Below, one piece after another: positions 22,227 through 30,205 of a stretch of 52,013 nucleotides of DNA. Origin of the DNA: a virus. The translations under genes were made by a program, and so were the position numbers. Location of the stretch: the IMG/VR virus record IMGVR_UViG_3300032156_000015, positions 1-52,013 of that record; one strand, written 5' to 3'. The notes below the pieces were generated by a model. It did not search any database. It was not told the origin of the DNA and saw nothing but the letters and a program-made list of their open reading frames with translations. Every line of letters begins with the position of its first letter. Within the stretch, counting starts at the first letter, position 1.

Positions 22227-22691
22227 TTACGGCCCGAACCTCCACGTGAAGTTCGGCCGCAATATCTTGAAGATGTAGTTCGTTGAGAACTCGAAGAGGC
22301 CCCGCTCGTTCGGCGACGCGATCGGCGCCGGCGTGGCGACGGCCGTGATGGAGCCGCAGAAGTATTCCTCGCTGCTCGTGAGGATCGGAAGATGGCGCCC
22401 GGCGTCACCATGAAGCAACCAGTAGATGCCGTAGGCGTCGTCGCGGGCCGTCCAGTAGCCCCAGATTCCGCCGACCGAGCCCGCCCGGTTCCAGACCTGG
22501 ACTTCCTTATCGATGCGGTCGGGGAGCTCGCCGACGACGGCGCCCGGCGTCCGCTCGAGCAGCACGACGCAGCGCTCCGGCGGCGGGCCTCCGCCCTGGA
22601 GCTTCTCGGGAAGGAAGCCAGCGAACATGTTGACGCCGAGCATCCAGGCCGTGCTGTTTTCGATGTACTGGGCGATCTCCTGGAGGGGCAT
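22227..22691 (-). CDS. Tail terminator / minor capsid-like protein
   Basis: A 154-residue protein. I-A-Q-Y-I-E-N-S-T-A-W-M-L-G-V-N-M-F-A-G-F-L-P-E-K at the start is typical of the small phage 'minor capsid' family that acts at the head-tail junction, positioned between HK97 gp10-like and tail tube genes. It probably caps the tail tube. It is coupled closely to the upstream gene (2 bases apart). Confidence 0.7.
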   Translation of the reverse strand: MPLQEIAQYIENSTAWMLGVNMFAGFLPEKLQGGGPPPERCVVLLERTPGAVVGELPDRIDKEVQVWNRAGSVGGIWGYWTARDDAYGIYWLLHGDAGRHLPILTSSEEYFCGSITAVATPAPIASPNERGLFEFSTNYIFKILRPNFTWRFGP

Positions 22692-22693
22692 CG

Positions 22694-23131
22694 TCAGTCC
22701 TCCGTCCCGCCGGGCGGCGTGGCCGTCCCCTTCGTCGCGATAAAGTCGGCCATGTAGCGGCGGTACCTGTCGGCGTTCCGGACCAGCTTAGTCGACATGA
22801 ACTTCGCCCCGGAGCCTGGCTTCTTGTACTTCAGCGGGACGCCCGCCATGCTGAGCCCTTCGTGCTGGTAAGCGGCGTACTCGATCTGGAAACCGACCCT
22901 CACCTCGGTCGCCCGCTCGTCATCCTGCCACTTGAGGATGGCTTTGCTCCGCTTGAGCGCGCCCGTGAGGTGCGGCGCGCGCGGCTCTTCCTTGATGGAA
23001 TCGCGGATGACGATGGAGCCGACCCTCATCGCGGCCCGGCCCGTGAGCCCTTGGATCTCCTTGCGCACGGCGGGGAAGCGGATATCGAAGTCCGCCGTAT
23101 TCATCTCGAGCCCGCCTTTGACGCCCATCAA
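22694..23131 (-). CDS. HK97 gp10-like head-tail component
   Basis: A 145-residue protein with the layout of HK97 gp10-like proteins: helix, then R-D-S-I-K-E-E-P-R-A-P-H-L-T-G-A-L-K-R-S (~44-63), then V-G-F-Q-I-E-Y-A-A-Y-Q-H-E-G (~79-92), a classic segment of the family. It acts in head-tail joining or tail completion. The start overlaps the stop of the upstream gene as ATGA. Confidence 0.82.
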   Translation of the reverse strand: MMGVKGGLEMNTADFDIRFPAVRKEIQGLTGRAAMRVGSIVIRDSIKEEPRAPHLTGALKRSKAILKWQDDERATEVRVGFQIEYAAYQHEGLSMAGVPLKYKKPGSGAKFMSTKLVRNADRYRRYMADFIATKGTATPPGGTED

Positions 23132-23445
23132 TCGACGCTGACCTCGATGTGATGAAGATTCGCCGAGTCCGACTGCCGCTCGATGCGCAGGATGCCGTGG
23201 TTGCGCGTGTCATTGCCGTCCTGGAAGCGCAGCCGGTCGGTCGGCTCGAGGTCCTCGCTGGAGAGAAAGAATATCCGCGCCGAGGACAGCACCTCCTCGC
23301 CCTTGAAGTCGCGCACCATGCGCGTTCCGTGCTCGATGCGGCAGGCGATATCCGGCGTCGCCGTCTCTGCGTAGTTGCCCCATTTGTCGATGGGCGTCCG
23401 CCGGATGCGGGTGCACTTGTGGATGAGGAGCGAGGCGTAGCTCAT
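23128..23445 (-). CDS. Head-closure-like protein
   Basis: A 105-residue small beta-barrel-type protein (MSYASLLIHKCTRIRRTPID...). Size, the G-E-E-V-L-S-S-A-R-I-F-F-L and P-T-D-R-L-R-F-Q-D-G strands and its place before the gp10-like gene fit a head-closure or stopper protein. The start codon at 23445 overlaps the upstream stop as TGATG; the longer frame to 23946 is a shadow of the upstream gene. Confidence 0.7.
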   Translation of the reverse strand: MSYASLLIHKCTRIRRTPIDKWGNYAETATPDIACRIEHGTRMVRDFKGEEVLSSARIFFLSSEDLEPTDRLRFQDGNDTRNHGILRIERQSDSANLHHIEVSVD

Positions 23446-24083
23446 CAGCTCGAGAGCCTCAGAAAGATCGCCGGGATCGGCGCGGCCGTTATCATCGTCG
23501 GCGAGGCCGGGAACGTCCCGGGCAGCGCGGCGTAGGTGAAGGCCGCATAGAGCCCGGCATTCTGGGCCGTCCCCAGGGCGCTCGAGTGGCCGAGCACGTT
23601 GACGACGCCGGCGACCGGGATGCAGTAGATGGAGGCCGCCGCATTGCCGACGTAGACGAGCCAGTAGAGGCTTCCCGCGGCGAGCGCCTGCGAGATGGTC
23701 AGCTTCTTCGCCCCCGCCGTGCCGGTGTCGATCGTCCCGGCGTCGATGACGCGCGAGCCCGGATAGCAGTTGCCGTTGTCGGCGTAGATGCCGAGCCTCG
23801 CGGCCCCGGCCAGGAGCGTCGAGACGTAGACCGCGATCTGGTCTGCCGTGCAGCCCTTCGGGCAGACGAACGGCATGGCGTAGAGGCGGTTCGCCGTGAG
23901 CGCCGACCCGGCCAAGGCCGTCCCCGCCTTCGGCGACGTGAACCACGTCTCGTAAGTCGTCAGTCCCGCGTGCCGGAAGTAGTGGACGTCAGGCGTCGAC
24001 CCATCTCCGGCGTGCCCGTGCAGAGCGGTCTGCCCGCCGCCTACGAGCGCGGCATGGGCGAGCGTCTCGGCTTGGAGGGCCAT
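23445..24083 (-). CDS. Minor structural (fibre-like) protein
   Basis: A 212-residue Ala/Gly/Thr-rich beta protein. The N-terminus (A-L-H-G-H-A-G-D-G-S-T-P-D-V-H-Y-F) has the H-G-H pattern seen in metal-binding fibre shafts. The rest resembles a carbohydrate-binding beta-sandwich (L-G-I-Y-A-D-N-G-N-C-Y-P-G-S). It is encoded among connector genes, so it may be a decoration or side fibre. Exact role unknown. Confidence 0.65.
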   Translation of the reverse strand: MALQAETLAHAALVGGGQTALHGHAGDGSTPDVHYFRHAGLTTYETWFTSPKAGTALAGSALTANRLYAMPFVCPKGCTADQIAVYVSTLLAGAARLGIYADNGNCYPGSRVIDAGTIDTGTAGAKKLTISQALAAGSLYWLVYVGNAAASIYCIPVAGVVNVLGHSSALGTAQNAGLYAAFTYAALPGTFPASPTMITAAPIPAIFLRLSS

Positions 24084-24089
24084 GCTCGC

Positions 24090-24440
24090 CTAGGTGACGG
24101 CGACGTCGTCGTAGTCGCTCTTCAGTTTGCCGGTCGCGTCGCGTTCGATGCTGATGACCTTAAACTGGCCGGTCACCGGGGCCGTCTTGATGTAGCCCCG
24201 AGTCACGTCGGTCATCGCGTCGAGGTTCGCTTTCGCGGCGCCGGCCGCGACCTGGGCGTTCGTGACGGTCCCGTCGGCGATGTTCGCGGCGGCGACCTCC
24301 TTCGAGCCGAGCGGCCTGGCCGCGGGCGCAACGGAGTCGGTTCTGGTAATCTGGGCCGAGGCGGCGTTGACCATCGCGACAATCTCATCGGGGCTATAAT
24401 CCCCCGCGTTCGGGTCGAGAGTCATGGATTGCATGGCCAT
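24090..24440 (-). CDS. Hypothetical structural protein
   Basis: A 116-residue protein, starting MAMQSMTLDPNAGDYSPDEI, with a helical N-terminus and an Ala-rich V-A-A-A-N-I-A-D-G-T-V-T-N-A-Q-V-A-A-G-A region. That motif (IxDGTVTxAQV) is common in phage fibre and neck proteins. GGAGG lies just upstream of the ATG. Probably a virion component. Confidence 0.65.
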   Translation of the reverse strand: MAMQSMTLDPNAGDYSPDEIVAMVNAASAQITRTDSVAPAARPLGSKEVAAANIADGTVTNAQVAAGAAKANLDAMTDVTRGYIKTAPVTGQFKVISIERDATGKLKSDYDDVAVT

Positions 24441-24449
24441 GGTGTCCTC

Positions 24450-24611
24450 CTATTTTTCAATGGGCTTGTCGTCGAAGACGACGACGAGCTTTCCGGTATT
24501 GGGGTCGACGTAGAGGTTCTCAATTTTGCAGAACCCCTCGGGCGGAATGCTGATGGGATCGCCCTTCTCGCCCTTATATTTTTTCGGATCGAACCACGGA
24601 TAACCTGGCAT
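24450..24611 (-). CDS. 53-aa small virion-type protein
   Basis: A short ORF: ATG at 24611, MPGYPWFDPKKYKGEKGDPI..., TAG at 24450. It sits in an otherwise empty 180-base gap between two genes of the same operon. The E-K-G-D-P-I and V-D-P-N-T-G-K-L-V-V-V-F segments look like a small beta protein of the kind found in phage fibre regions. No family assigned. Confidence 0.6.
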   Translation of the reverse strand: MPGYPWFDPKKYKGEKGDPISIPPEGFCKIENLYVDPNTGKLVVVFDDKPIEK

Positions 24612-24620
24612 AGTCGTCGC

Positions 24621-24809
24621 CTATTTTTTCCGCCGGTCGGCGGATTGATGATTGATGGAGATGTAGCTGTTTGAAGTGCGGGCAGCGGCCAGGGCGTTCA
24701 TGTTCCTCTCTGTCCACCCGGCTGCCGCGCCCGCTTGTGCGGCCCTGATAGAAGTAATATGCGCAATCGCCTTCGATGTCAAGCCGTACGCGCCGCTTAT
24801 GGTCGTCAC
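24621..24809 (-). CDS. 62-aa hypothetical protein
   Basis: A short ORF from GTG 24809, overlapping the stop of the cytidylyltransferase-like gene as GTGA. The sequence (M-T-T-I-S-G-A-Y-G-L-T-S-K...) is small, Ala/Ser-rich and without known motif. Coupling supports it being real. Confidence 0.5.
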   Translation of the reverse strand: MTTISGAYGLTSKAIAHITSIRAAQAGAAAGWTERNMNALAAARTSNSYISINHQSADRRKK

Positions 24810-25180
24810 AACGGGAGGCCCGGCAGTACAACGGCCAGCAGGCCCTCGATCTCCGCGTAGGCCAGCGCCTTCTTGTAGCCGTCAAGCGCGGCGTCGACCA
24901 GGCTCACAACGACTACGCCGGCCTCGTGCGCCTCCAAGTACGAATCGAAATCCGCCGACCAGACCGGCACCACCTGGTCGACCGCGCGCAGTGCCGAGAG
25001 CACGACCATGCGCGCTGCAAGCGGATGCTTCGCCCCACAGAGGTCGTTCGCCAGGACGCCGACGGCGAGCCGCGTGCCGAACGTCCGCGCCCGCTCCAGA
25101 AACTCCACGTCGCTAGGGCCGAGATCGTCCCAGGCCCCGAAAACCATCACCAGCCCGCTCCGTTCAAGCCCTTGAGCCAT
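24806..25180 (-). CDS. Degenerate cytidylyltransferase-fold protein (TagD/RfaE-like)
   Basis: A 124-residue protein matching the order of the nucleotidyltransferase fold: M-V-F-G-A-W-D-D-L-G-P-S-D-V-E-F-L-E-R-A (~12-31), R-L-A-V-G-V-L-A-N-D (~37-46), A-A-R-M-V-V-L-S-A-L-R-A-V-D-Q-V-V (~55-71). In active TagD/RfaE enzymes the first loop is H-x-G-H and binds the nucleotide. Here it is D-L-G-P-S-D, so both catalytic His are missing. It could be an inactive relative or bind a nucleotide-sugar without transfer. It is the last gene of the glycan island. Confidence 0.65.
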   Translation of the reverse strand: MAQGLERSGLVMVFGAWDDLGPSDVEFLERARTFGTRLAVGVLANDLCGAKHPLAARMVVLSALRAVDQVVPVWSADFDSYLEAHEAGVVVVSLVDAALDGYKKALAYAEIEGLLAVVLPGLPL

Positions 25181-25221
25181 GATTGCCTCCTGGATATGCC
25201 CCCAATATGCGCCAGGCGCGT

Positions 25222-25644
25222 TTAGGGGCGCCTGGGCTCGCTTTCCGTAGGTTTCCCCATGCCCTGGCCGTCCGGCTCACCCTGGGCCTTTTTCTCCATT
25301 TTTGGCTGCGCCTTCCATGCCGTCCTAACGGCCTTCGCCTTGCGCCTGGCGTCGACCTCGGAGAGGCAGCAGTCCCAGACCTCGACCGGCAGCGCCGGCC
25401 TGGCGAGCTCATTGGCGGCCCAGAAGCGGCGCATCCCGTTTTCCAGTCTGCCGTGCGTCCGGCAGTAGTGGAGCGGCACGTTCTGCGTGACGGGCGGAAG
25501 GTGCAGGAATTTGTACAGCGAATCCCGGAACTTCCCGTTTTTCAGGCACCTCATGAGTTCAGCCCGGATACCGTCGAACATGGAGTCGGTGATGTCCACC
25601 ATGACGGCCAAGCCTTCGTCGATTCCCGAAAAATTCGGTGTCAT
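25222..25644 (-). CDS. Hypothetical protein of the glycan island
   Basis: A 140-residue protein (MTPNFSGIDEGLAVMVDITD...). The N-terminal half is alpha/beta with H-Y-C-R-T-H-G-R and W-D-C-C segments; the last 40 residues are Lys/Pro-rich and disordered-looking. No family recognised. It lies 3 bases after the C-methyltransferase gene and may belong to the same pathway. Confidence 0.6.
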   Translation of the reverse strand: MTPNFSGIDEGLAVMVDITDSMFDGIRAELMRCLKNGKFRDSLYKFLHLPPVTQNVPLHYCRTHGRLENGMRRFWAANELARPALPVEVWDCCLSEVDARRKAKAVRTAWKAQPKMEKKAQGEPDGQGMGKPTESEPRRP

Positions 25645-25647
25645 TTT

Positions 25648-26967
25648 TTACCCCCTGATAGAATTGCCGGCGAGTTTCTCCCGCCGCCGGTGGCGGCCGC
25701 CCGCCCGGACCACGTCGATTTCCGGGAGGGGAAAGATGAAGCCGGTGCCGGCCTCGAGCGCGGCGCGCTCGCGCTCCAGGAACTCCCGCTTGAAGTGCCA
25801 GGGCAGGATCAGGTAGTAGTCTGGCGCCAGGGCCCGCGAGCGTTTCTCGCTGACGATGGGGATGCCGGAGCCGAGCGTCCGGGCGCCCCACTTCTCGGGG
25901 TTTCGGTCGGCCGCGCAGTCGACGATCGTACGGTCGATGCCGCACCACTGCAGGAGCGTGTTTCCCTTGGTCGAGGCGCCGTAGGCGTGGATCGTCGCGC
26001 CCCGCGCCTTCAGCCGCTCCAGGAGCCGCCGGAGCTTCGTCCGGTGGGCGTGAACCCGTCGCCGGAAAGCGCTGTAGGGCGCAGCCGTGTCGAGCCGGAG
26101 ACCGAGTTCTCTCTTCCGCAGCCGGCAGATGGCCGACTGGCGTTCGGGCCGGTCATGCGAGGAGTTCCCATAACGCGTCGCCGCGCAGAACAGGCTGCCT
26201 CCATTCGTGTCGTTGAGCTCGGCCGCGACCACCTTCATCCCCGTGCGGGCCAGGATATTCTCGATGACGGCGAGGCTGTAGTACTCGATGTGCTCGTGGC
26301 AGATCGTGTCGTAGCCGGTGTTCGCGAGCATGGTCGGCATGTAGGAGACCTCGAACAGCCAGACGCCGTCGTCGGCCAGCGACCGCCTGACCGCCTTGGC
26401 GAAGGCGACCGGATCCTCGAGGTCGTAGAACATGGCGATGGAGGTGATGACGTCGAACGGCTGGCCGCCCGTCAGCCTATCAAGCTCCTCCGAGGGGAAG
26501 AAGTCGCGGACGATAGTGGCTGATGACTTGACCTCACCGGCGATATCGCACGGGTCGACGCCGAATCGCTTGAACCGTTTCGGGTAGTAATGGAGAAGCG
26601 TGCCGTCGTTGCAGCCTATGTCCAGAACGCGGGCCGCGCGCCTGTCGCCGATTAGCTCGAGCGCCTTTCCGACGAGGAGGGCGAGGTGTAGCCGCATCGT
26701 CCTGTTCGTGCCGGATCGATACCAGTAGGTCGCATAGAGCGCCTCCGGAGGGACGGTATACTCGGACTGGAGCAGTCCGCAGGCCCCCGGATCCCGCCGC
26801 GAGTCGCAGCGCACGAGCGACGTCGGTATCCGCCGGGATGACGGCCGCTTCCTTCCCGGCTTCACGAACGACCCCTGGAGGTACTGCGGGCCGAGATCGA
26901 CGACGGGCGTCAGCGGGCTCGAGCCGCAGACGCGGCAGGCGTCGTGCTTGACCGGGCGCATGGTCAT
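25648..26967 (-). CDS. Sugar C-methyltransferase, TylCIII/NovU type
   Basis: A 439-residue enzyme. N-terminal zinc ribbon: C-R-V-C-G-S (11-16) and a second Cys pair (C54, C63). Central SAM domain: V-L-D-I-G-C-N-D-G-T-L (~113-123). The C-H-E-H-I-E-Y-Y-S segment (~204-212) matches the active-site region of NDP-deoxysugar C-methyltransferases. C-terminal domain: I-H-A-Y-G-A-S-T-K-G-N-T-L-L-Q-W and D-Y-Y-L-I-L-P-W-H-F-K. These enzymes methylate C3 of NDP-4-keto-6-deoxy sugars. The start at 26967 overlaps the upstream stop as ATGA. No deoxysugar-forming dehydratase is seen in the window, so the substrate may come from the host. Confidence 0.85.
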   Translation of the reverse strand: MTMRPVKHDACRVCGSSPLTPVVDLGPQYLQGSFVKPGRKRPSSRRIPTSLVRCDSRRDPGACGLLQSEYTVPPEALYATYWYRSGTNRTMRLHLALLVGKALELIGDRRAARVLDIGCNDGTLLHYYPKRFKRFGVDPCDIAGEVKSSATIVRDFFPSEELDRLTGGQPFDVITSIAMFYDLEDPVAFAKAVRRSLADDGVWLFEVSYMPTMLANTGYDTICHEHIEYYSLAVIENILARTGMKVVAAELNDTNGGSLFCAATRYGNSSHDRPERQSAICRLRKRELGLRLDTAAPYSAFRRRVHAHRTKLRRLLERLKARGATIHAYGASTKGNTLLQWCGIDRTIVDCAADRNPEKWGARTLGSGIPIVSEKRSRALAPDYYLILPWHFKREFLERERAALEAGTGFIFPLPEIDVVRAGGRHRRREKLAGNSIRG

Positions 26968-27560
26968 CTCTCGACCTCTGGTTTCAGCTCGATGAGGCTT
27001 TCCGGCCTCCCAGCGCTGCAGCCGTCCATCCCCTGGCTCGCTATCCCCACGTAGTCCCACCAGACGACCTTTCGGCTCAGCGCAAGGGCGGCCTTGATGT
27101 AATAAAAATCAGCCTCGTAGATCGGGCGCAGCCATTCGCGCGAGGCCTCGGCATAAATGGCACGCTTGACGATGACGTTCTGCCCGGCGATGCAGCCGGG
27201 CTCAACGGCACGGATCCTCCACTTGTCGTCCGGAGGGAGCGGTCCGGCACCGTGCTCCATGCGGAAGATGACCATGTCGGCGTCCTCGCCCGGGCCCACC
27301 GCGGCCTTCAGGTCGCGGACGAAGCCCGGCGAGCAGAAGCGGTCGTCGTCGGGGAGCTGCATGACGTAGCGGCCCTCGACCCGCGGAGCCGCGAGGTGGA
27401 TGAGCGGGCCGACCTTGATGACGTCGTGCGGCTCGATCTCTGGCCGGAGAAGCAGGTGCTGGAGGTCCTGGTCGGTCTGCGCCTGGACGGACGCCACGTT
27501 CCGCGCCAGGCAGCGCGGCCGTGCCGGATGGACGCGCGTCAGGATAGTCACGAACGGCAT
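26964..27560 (-). CDS. Glycosyltransferase family 2-like protein
   Basis: A 198-residue GT-A-type protein. P-F-V-T-I-L-T-R-V-H-P-A-R-P (~2-15) is the first nucleotide-binding strand, and Y-V-M-Q-L-P-D-D-D-R-F (~65-75) provides the D-x-D metal/nucleotide motif. W-D-Y-V-G-I-A-S-Q-G-M occurs late. Shorter than average GT2 enzymes. It lies 2 bases after the upstream methyltransferase gene and overlaps the C-methyltransferase start. Confidence 0.75.
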   Translation of the reverse strand: MPFVTILTRVHPARPRCLARNVASVQAQTDQDLQHLLLRPEIEPHDVIKVGPLIHLAAPRVEGRYVMQLPDDDRFCSPGFVRDLKAAVGPGEDADMVIFRMEHGAGPLPPDDKWRIRAVEPGCIAGQNVIVKRAIYAEASREWLRPIYEADFYYIKAALALSRKVVWWDYVGIASQGMDGCSAGRPESLIELKPEVER

Positions 27561-27561
27561 T

Positions 27562-28140
27562 TCATCCCTCCCGGAGCTGGACGCCGATCCCCATCTGAAG
27601 GATCCAGTCGGCGGAACTGTCACGCCTGAAAATGGCGAACGGCCGCTCGTGTTCTCCGGCGACGAGCTCGTTCCAGAACTGGATGACGCCCACGGTGCCG
27701 AAGATGTCGTGGAAGGCGATGAGGTGTCTCGCGAGCGGGGCATAAAGCTCATAGTCGGCCCGGACGCTAGCATAGGAGTGGTCGCCATCGATGAACAGGA
27801 GGTCGACCATCCGGCCGGCGAGCCTATCCTTCAGCTTCGCCATGGTTGCCGGGTCATGGGAGTCGCCGACGATGTCGGGCGCCGAGCAGCCCGGCACCGT
27901 CACCGGCGCGAACGGCTTGAGGTTGTCGATGCCGATGTATTCGGCGTTCAGGAGTTTCTCGTAGAACCGGCGTTGCAGGCCGTTCCAGACGCCGATCTCC
28001 ACGACCAGCGGCCGGAAGATCGTCCGGTTTGCGAAGTAGGCCGCCGAGAACTCCAGGAAGCACCGCCACTCGTAGGGATCCTGGCCGAGCTCCTTGCGCT
28101 GGAAGCCGCTCATCAGGGAGTTGAACCTGTCGAGGTCCAT
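27562..28140 (-). CDS. SAM-dependent methyltransferase, paralogue 2
   Basis: A 192-residue protein closely related to its upstream neighbour. L-V-V-E-I-G-V-W-N-G (~45-54) is SAM motif I, D-L-L-F-I-D-G-D-H-S-Y (~113-123) is motif IV, and the L-I-A-F-H-D-I segment follows. The D-G-D-H-x-Y pattern fits Methyltransf_24/CmcI-type small O-methyltransferases, often acting on sugars. The pair probably arose by tandem duplication. Confidence 0.8.
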   Translation of the reverse strand: MDLDRFNSLMSGFQRKELGQDPYEWRCFLEFSAAYFANRTIFRPLVVEIGVWNGLQRRFYEKLLNAEYIGIDNLKPFAPVTVPGCSAPDIVGDSHDPATMAKLKDRLAGRMVDLLFIDGDHSYASVRADYELYAPLARHLIAFHDIFGTVGVIQFWNELVAGEHERPFAIFRRDSSADWILQMGIGVQLREG

Positions 28141-28142
28141 GG

Positions 28143-28733
28143 CTACCGTCCCTCGTCGGGCTTGATGACCAGGCCGATCCCCATCTGCCGGCCGGCCGTG
28201 ATGCCCGTCGTCGCCGCATTGTGGCGCTCGATCGCGATATGGGCGTTCGCACAGTCGCTTACAACGACCTCTTTCCAGAAGCGCATCGTCTCCTCCGGGA
28301 TCGCCGGGTTCCAGACGTGGCTTATATCGTGGAGCGCGATGATGTGCCGGGTCAGCGGCCCGTAGTTCTCGAAGTCGGCTTTGACCGCGTGGTAGAGGTG
28401 ATCGCCGTCGATGAAAAGAAGGTCGATGGGTCGCCCCGCCAGATGCGCCTTGAGCGCGGCGACCGTGGCCGGCGAACGCGAGTCTCCTATGATATCGGCG
28501 CCGCCGGCGATGTCGATGCCGATATGGTCGGCGCCCAGGAGTTCCGTCCAGAAAGGTTTTTGGGCATTGTGCATGACGCCGATCTCGACAACGACCGGCG
28601 CAAAGAGAGCCCCTACGCCGCGGGCCTTGAAGTAGGCGTCCGCGAACTCGAGCAGCAGCCGCCATTCCTCCGGCTCCTGGCCGAGCCGTCCCCCGGACGC
28701 CGACATAAGCCTGTCGAACTTCTCAAGATTCAT
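28143..28733 (-). CDS. SAM-dependent methyltransferase, paralogue 1
   Basis: A 196-residue protein. V-V-V-E-I-G-V-M-H-N (~46-55), D-L-L-F-I-D-G-D-H-L-Y (~104-114) and I-I-A-L-H-D-I-S-H (~131-139) show the same order as paralogue 2, and both open with M-x-L-x-[KR]-F. The ATG at 28733 overlaps the upstream GT stop as ATGA. A sugar O-methyltransferase is the likeliest role. Confidence 0.8.
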   Translation of the reverse strand: MNLEKFDRLMSASGGRLGQEPEEWRLLLEFADAYFKARGVGALFAPVVVEIGVMHNAQKPFWTELLGADHIGIDIAGGADIIGDSRSPATVAALKAHLAGRPIDLLFIDGDHLYHAVKADFENYGPLTRHIIALHDISHVWNPAIPEETMRFWKEVVVSDCANAHIAIERHNAATTGITAGRQMGIGLVIKPDEGR

Positions 28734-29449
28734 ACTTGCCCCCTGTTGGTCTCCCATTGGCCCTCGATCTCCGGCTGGTGCCGGCTGATCCGGACGTCGC
28801 GCGTTCCGCGCGTGTTGTGCCGGACGTGCTCGCGCGGGATGCCGGCCCAGTTCCAGCCCTTGCCGCTCGAGTGCCCGAGGCCGGGGAACTGCTTCAGAAT
28901 TTTCGCCGAGAGGCCGCGCTTGTGAATGTCGAACATCGTCAAGTAGCAGGGCGCCCCGTGGTGGACGTAGGGGTGGTACTTCCGGTAGTTGCCGACATCG
29001 ATGAGCTGGAAGAACGGGTGCAGGTACCGCATCCAGCCTTGGATCCGGTGCTGCGGGCGCACCCCCCACTCGAAGCCGTCGAAGGCGGTCTTCTCCTCGA
29101 TGTAGCCGACGCCGAACGTGTCGTCCTCCATCATGTCGAGCATCTCCTGGATGGGCGACTTCAGCATCTCGATATCGGAATCGAAGATGAGCGTGTAGCG
29201 CGTCGCGACCATCGAGATCCCGAGGCACATGCCCCGGCCATGGCCGATGTTGTGGCCGGGCACGACGACGGTCGTCACGGCCGAGGCCAGGCTCGCCACG
29301 TAGGCCGCGCACGGGTCGCCGCGATCAGAGCCGTCGACGACGACGATCGTCATGTCGGGGTGGAACTTGCGGACCGATGTATAGGCCAGCTCGAAGACGG
29401 CCTTCGTGTTGTGGACGACGGTAACGCCGGTCACGTTTCTTATGTCCAT
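28730..29449 (-). CDS. Glycosyltransferase family 2-like protein
   Basis: A 239-residue GT-A-type protein. V-T-G-V-T-V-V-H-N-T-K-A-V (~6-18) and T-I-V-V-V-D-G-S-D-R-G-D (~34-45) are the nucleotide-sugar binding strands. G-H-N-I-G-H-G-R-G (~65-73) and Y-T-L-I-F-D-S-D-I-E-M (~85-95, D-S-D metal motif) complete the GT2 core. G-W-N-W-A-G-I-P-R is near the end. It is 12 bases after the next GT upstream. Confidence 0.82.
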   Translation of the reverse strand: MDIRNVTGVTVVHNTKAVFELAYTSVRKFHPDMTIVVVDGSDRGDPCAAYVASLASAVTTVVVPGHNIGHGRGMCLGISMVATRYTLIFDSDIEMLKSPIQEMLDMMEDDTFGVGYIEEKTAFDGFEWGVRPQHRIQGWMRYLHPFFQLIDVGNYRKYHPYVHHGAPCYLTMFDIHKRGLSAKILKQFPGLGHSSGKGWNWAGIPREHVRHNTRGTRDVRISRHQPEIEGQWETNRGQV

Positions 29450-29461
29450 CTTATCCGCTCA

Positions 29462-30205
29462 TCACTTGAAGTAGGCCCGGTAGTTCTCCGCCGTCAATAC
29501 TCCGCTCAGGACGTCCTGATAGACCCGGAAGCCTTCGGGCGCCCATTTCCTGAGCGTCTCCCTGTCAGCCGTGTCCTTGCTGCTCCTGATGTAAAAGGCC
29601 GCGTCATGGCCCTTGCAAATACCGCTCCGTCCAGGCATCCCCTTAATCCCCACGTATAGGGTCTTGGCCGTGTCGGCGAAAAGATATCCCCGGGGCCCGG
29701 TTCTCGGCCACATCCTCATGTCCAGATATTGGTAGTTCTCCCTCTCGCACACATTCAGAATTTCCTTGACTTCCGGCAGGAACGAACTCCGGAAGGCAGT
29801 CGCGCAAAGCGAGGCATGCCGGGTGTTCGGGTGGACGCAATACCCCCCGGAGGGCAGGTGATAATACTTGGACATCATGATGCCGACGATCTCGTGCTGG
29901 TCGAGCTGTCGCGACATCTCCTCGACGTACCCCGGCGAATAATACTCGTCGTCCTCCACTATGATGACCTTGTCGCCCATGACCAAGGGGAAGGCCGTTT
30001 TTAGATTAAGGATGAGGGTGGGGCTCGGGTCGTTCGGCTGCGGTTCCCGCCGTACGTATTGCATGCGCACCATGGGGTCGGTCGGGACTTTCCCGTCGTC
30101 GATGACGACCCACTGGTTCGGCTGCACCGTCTGGTTTCTCATCCAGTGCTGGCAGAGCGCGAAGGCCAGGGGCCGGTCGCCGGTAGCCGTAATGACGGTT
30201 ATCAT
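29462..30205 (-). CDS. Glycosyltransferase family 2-like protein
   Basis: A 247-residue GT-A-type protein. M-I-T-V-I-T-A-T-G-D-R-P (1-12) and Q-W-V-V-I-D-D-G-K-V (~31-40) bind nucleotide sugar; K-V-I-I-V-E-D-D-E-Y-Y (~78-88) carries the E-D-D metal motif. The ATG at 30205 overlaps the upstream stop as ATGA. Acceptor specificity cannot be read from sequence. Confidence 0.8.
   Translation of the reverse strand: MITVITATGDRPLAFALCQHWMRNQTVQPNQWVVIDDGKVPTDPMVRMQYVRREPQPNDPSPTLILNLKTAFPLVMGDKVIIVEDDEYYSPGYVEEMSRQLDQHEIVGIMMSKYYHLPSGGYCVHPNTRHASLCATAFRSSFLPEVKEILNVCERENYQYLDMRMWPRTGPRGYLFADTAKTLYVGIKGMPGRSGICKGHDAAFYIRSSKDTADRETLRKWAPEGFRVYQDVLSGVLTAENYRAYFK

Noticed and set aside
24754-24782. Promoter-like TTGACA-N17-TATTAC on the minus strand inside the 62-aa gene
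   Set aside because: The -10 matches only 4 of 6 bases and the site lies within coupled coding sequence; probably fortuitous.
25207-25223. Short palindrome GCGCCAGGCGCGTTT, also at 40849-40864
   Set aside because: The second copy is inside coding sequence and two copies of a GC-rich 15-mer are not enough to claim a regulatory site or terminator.
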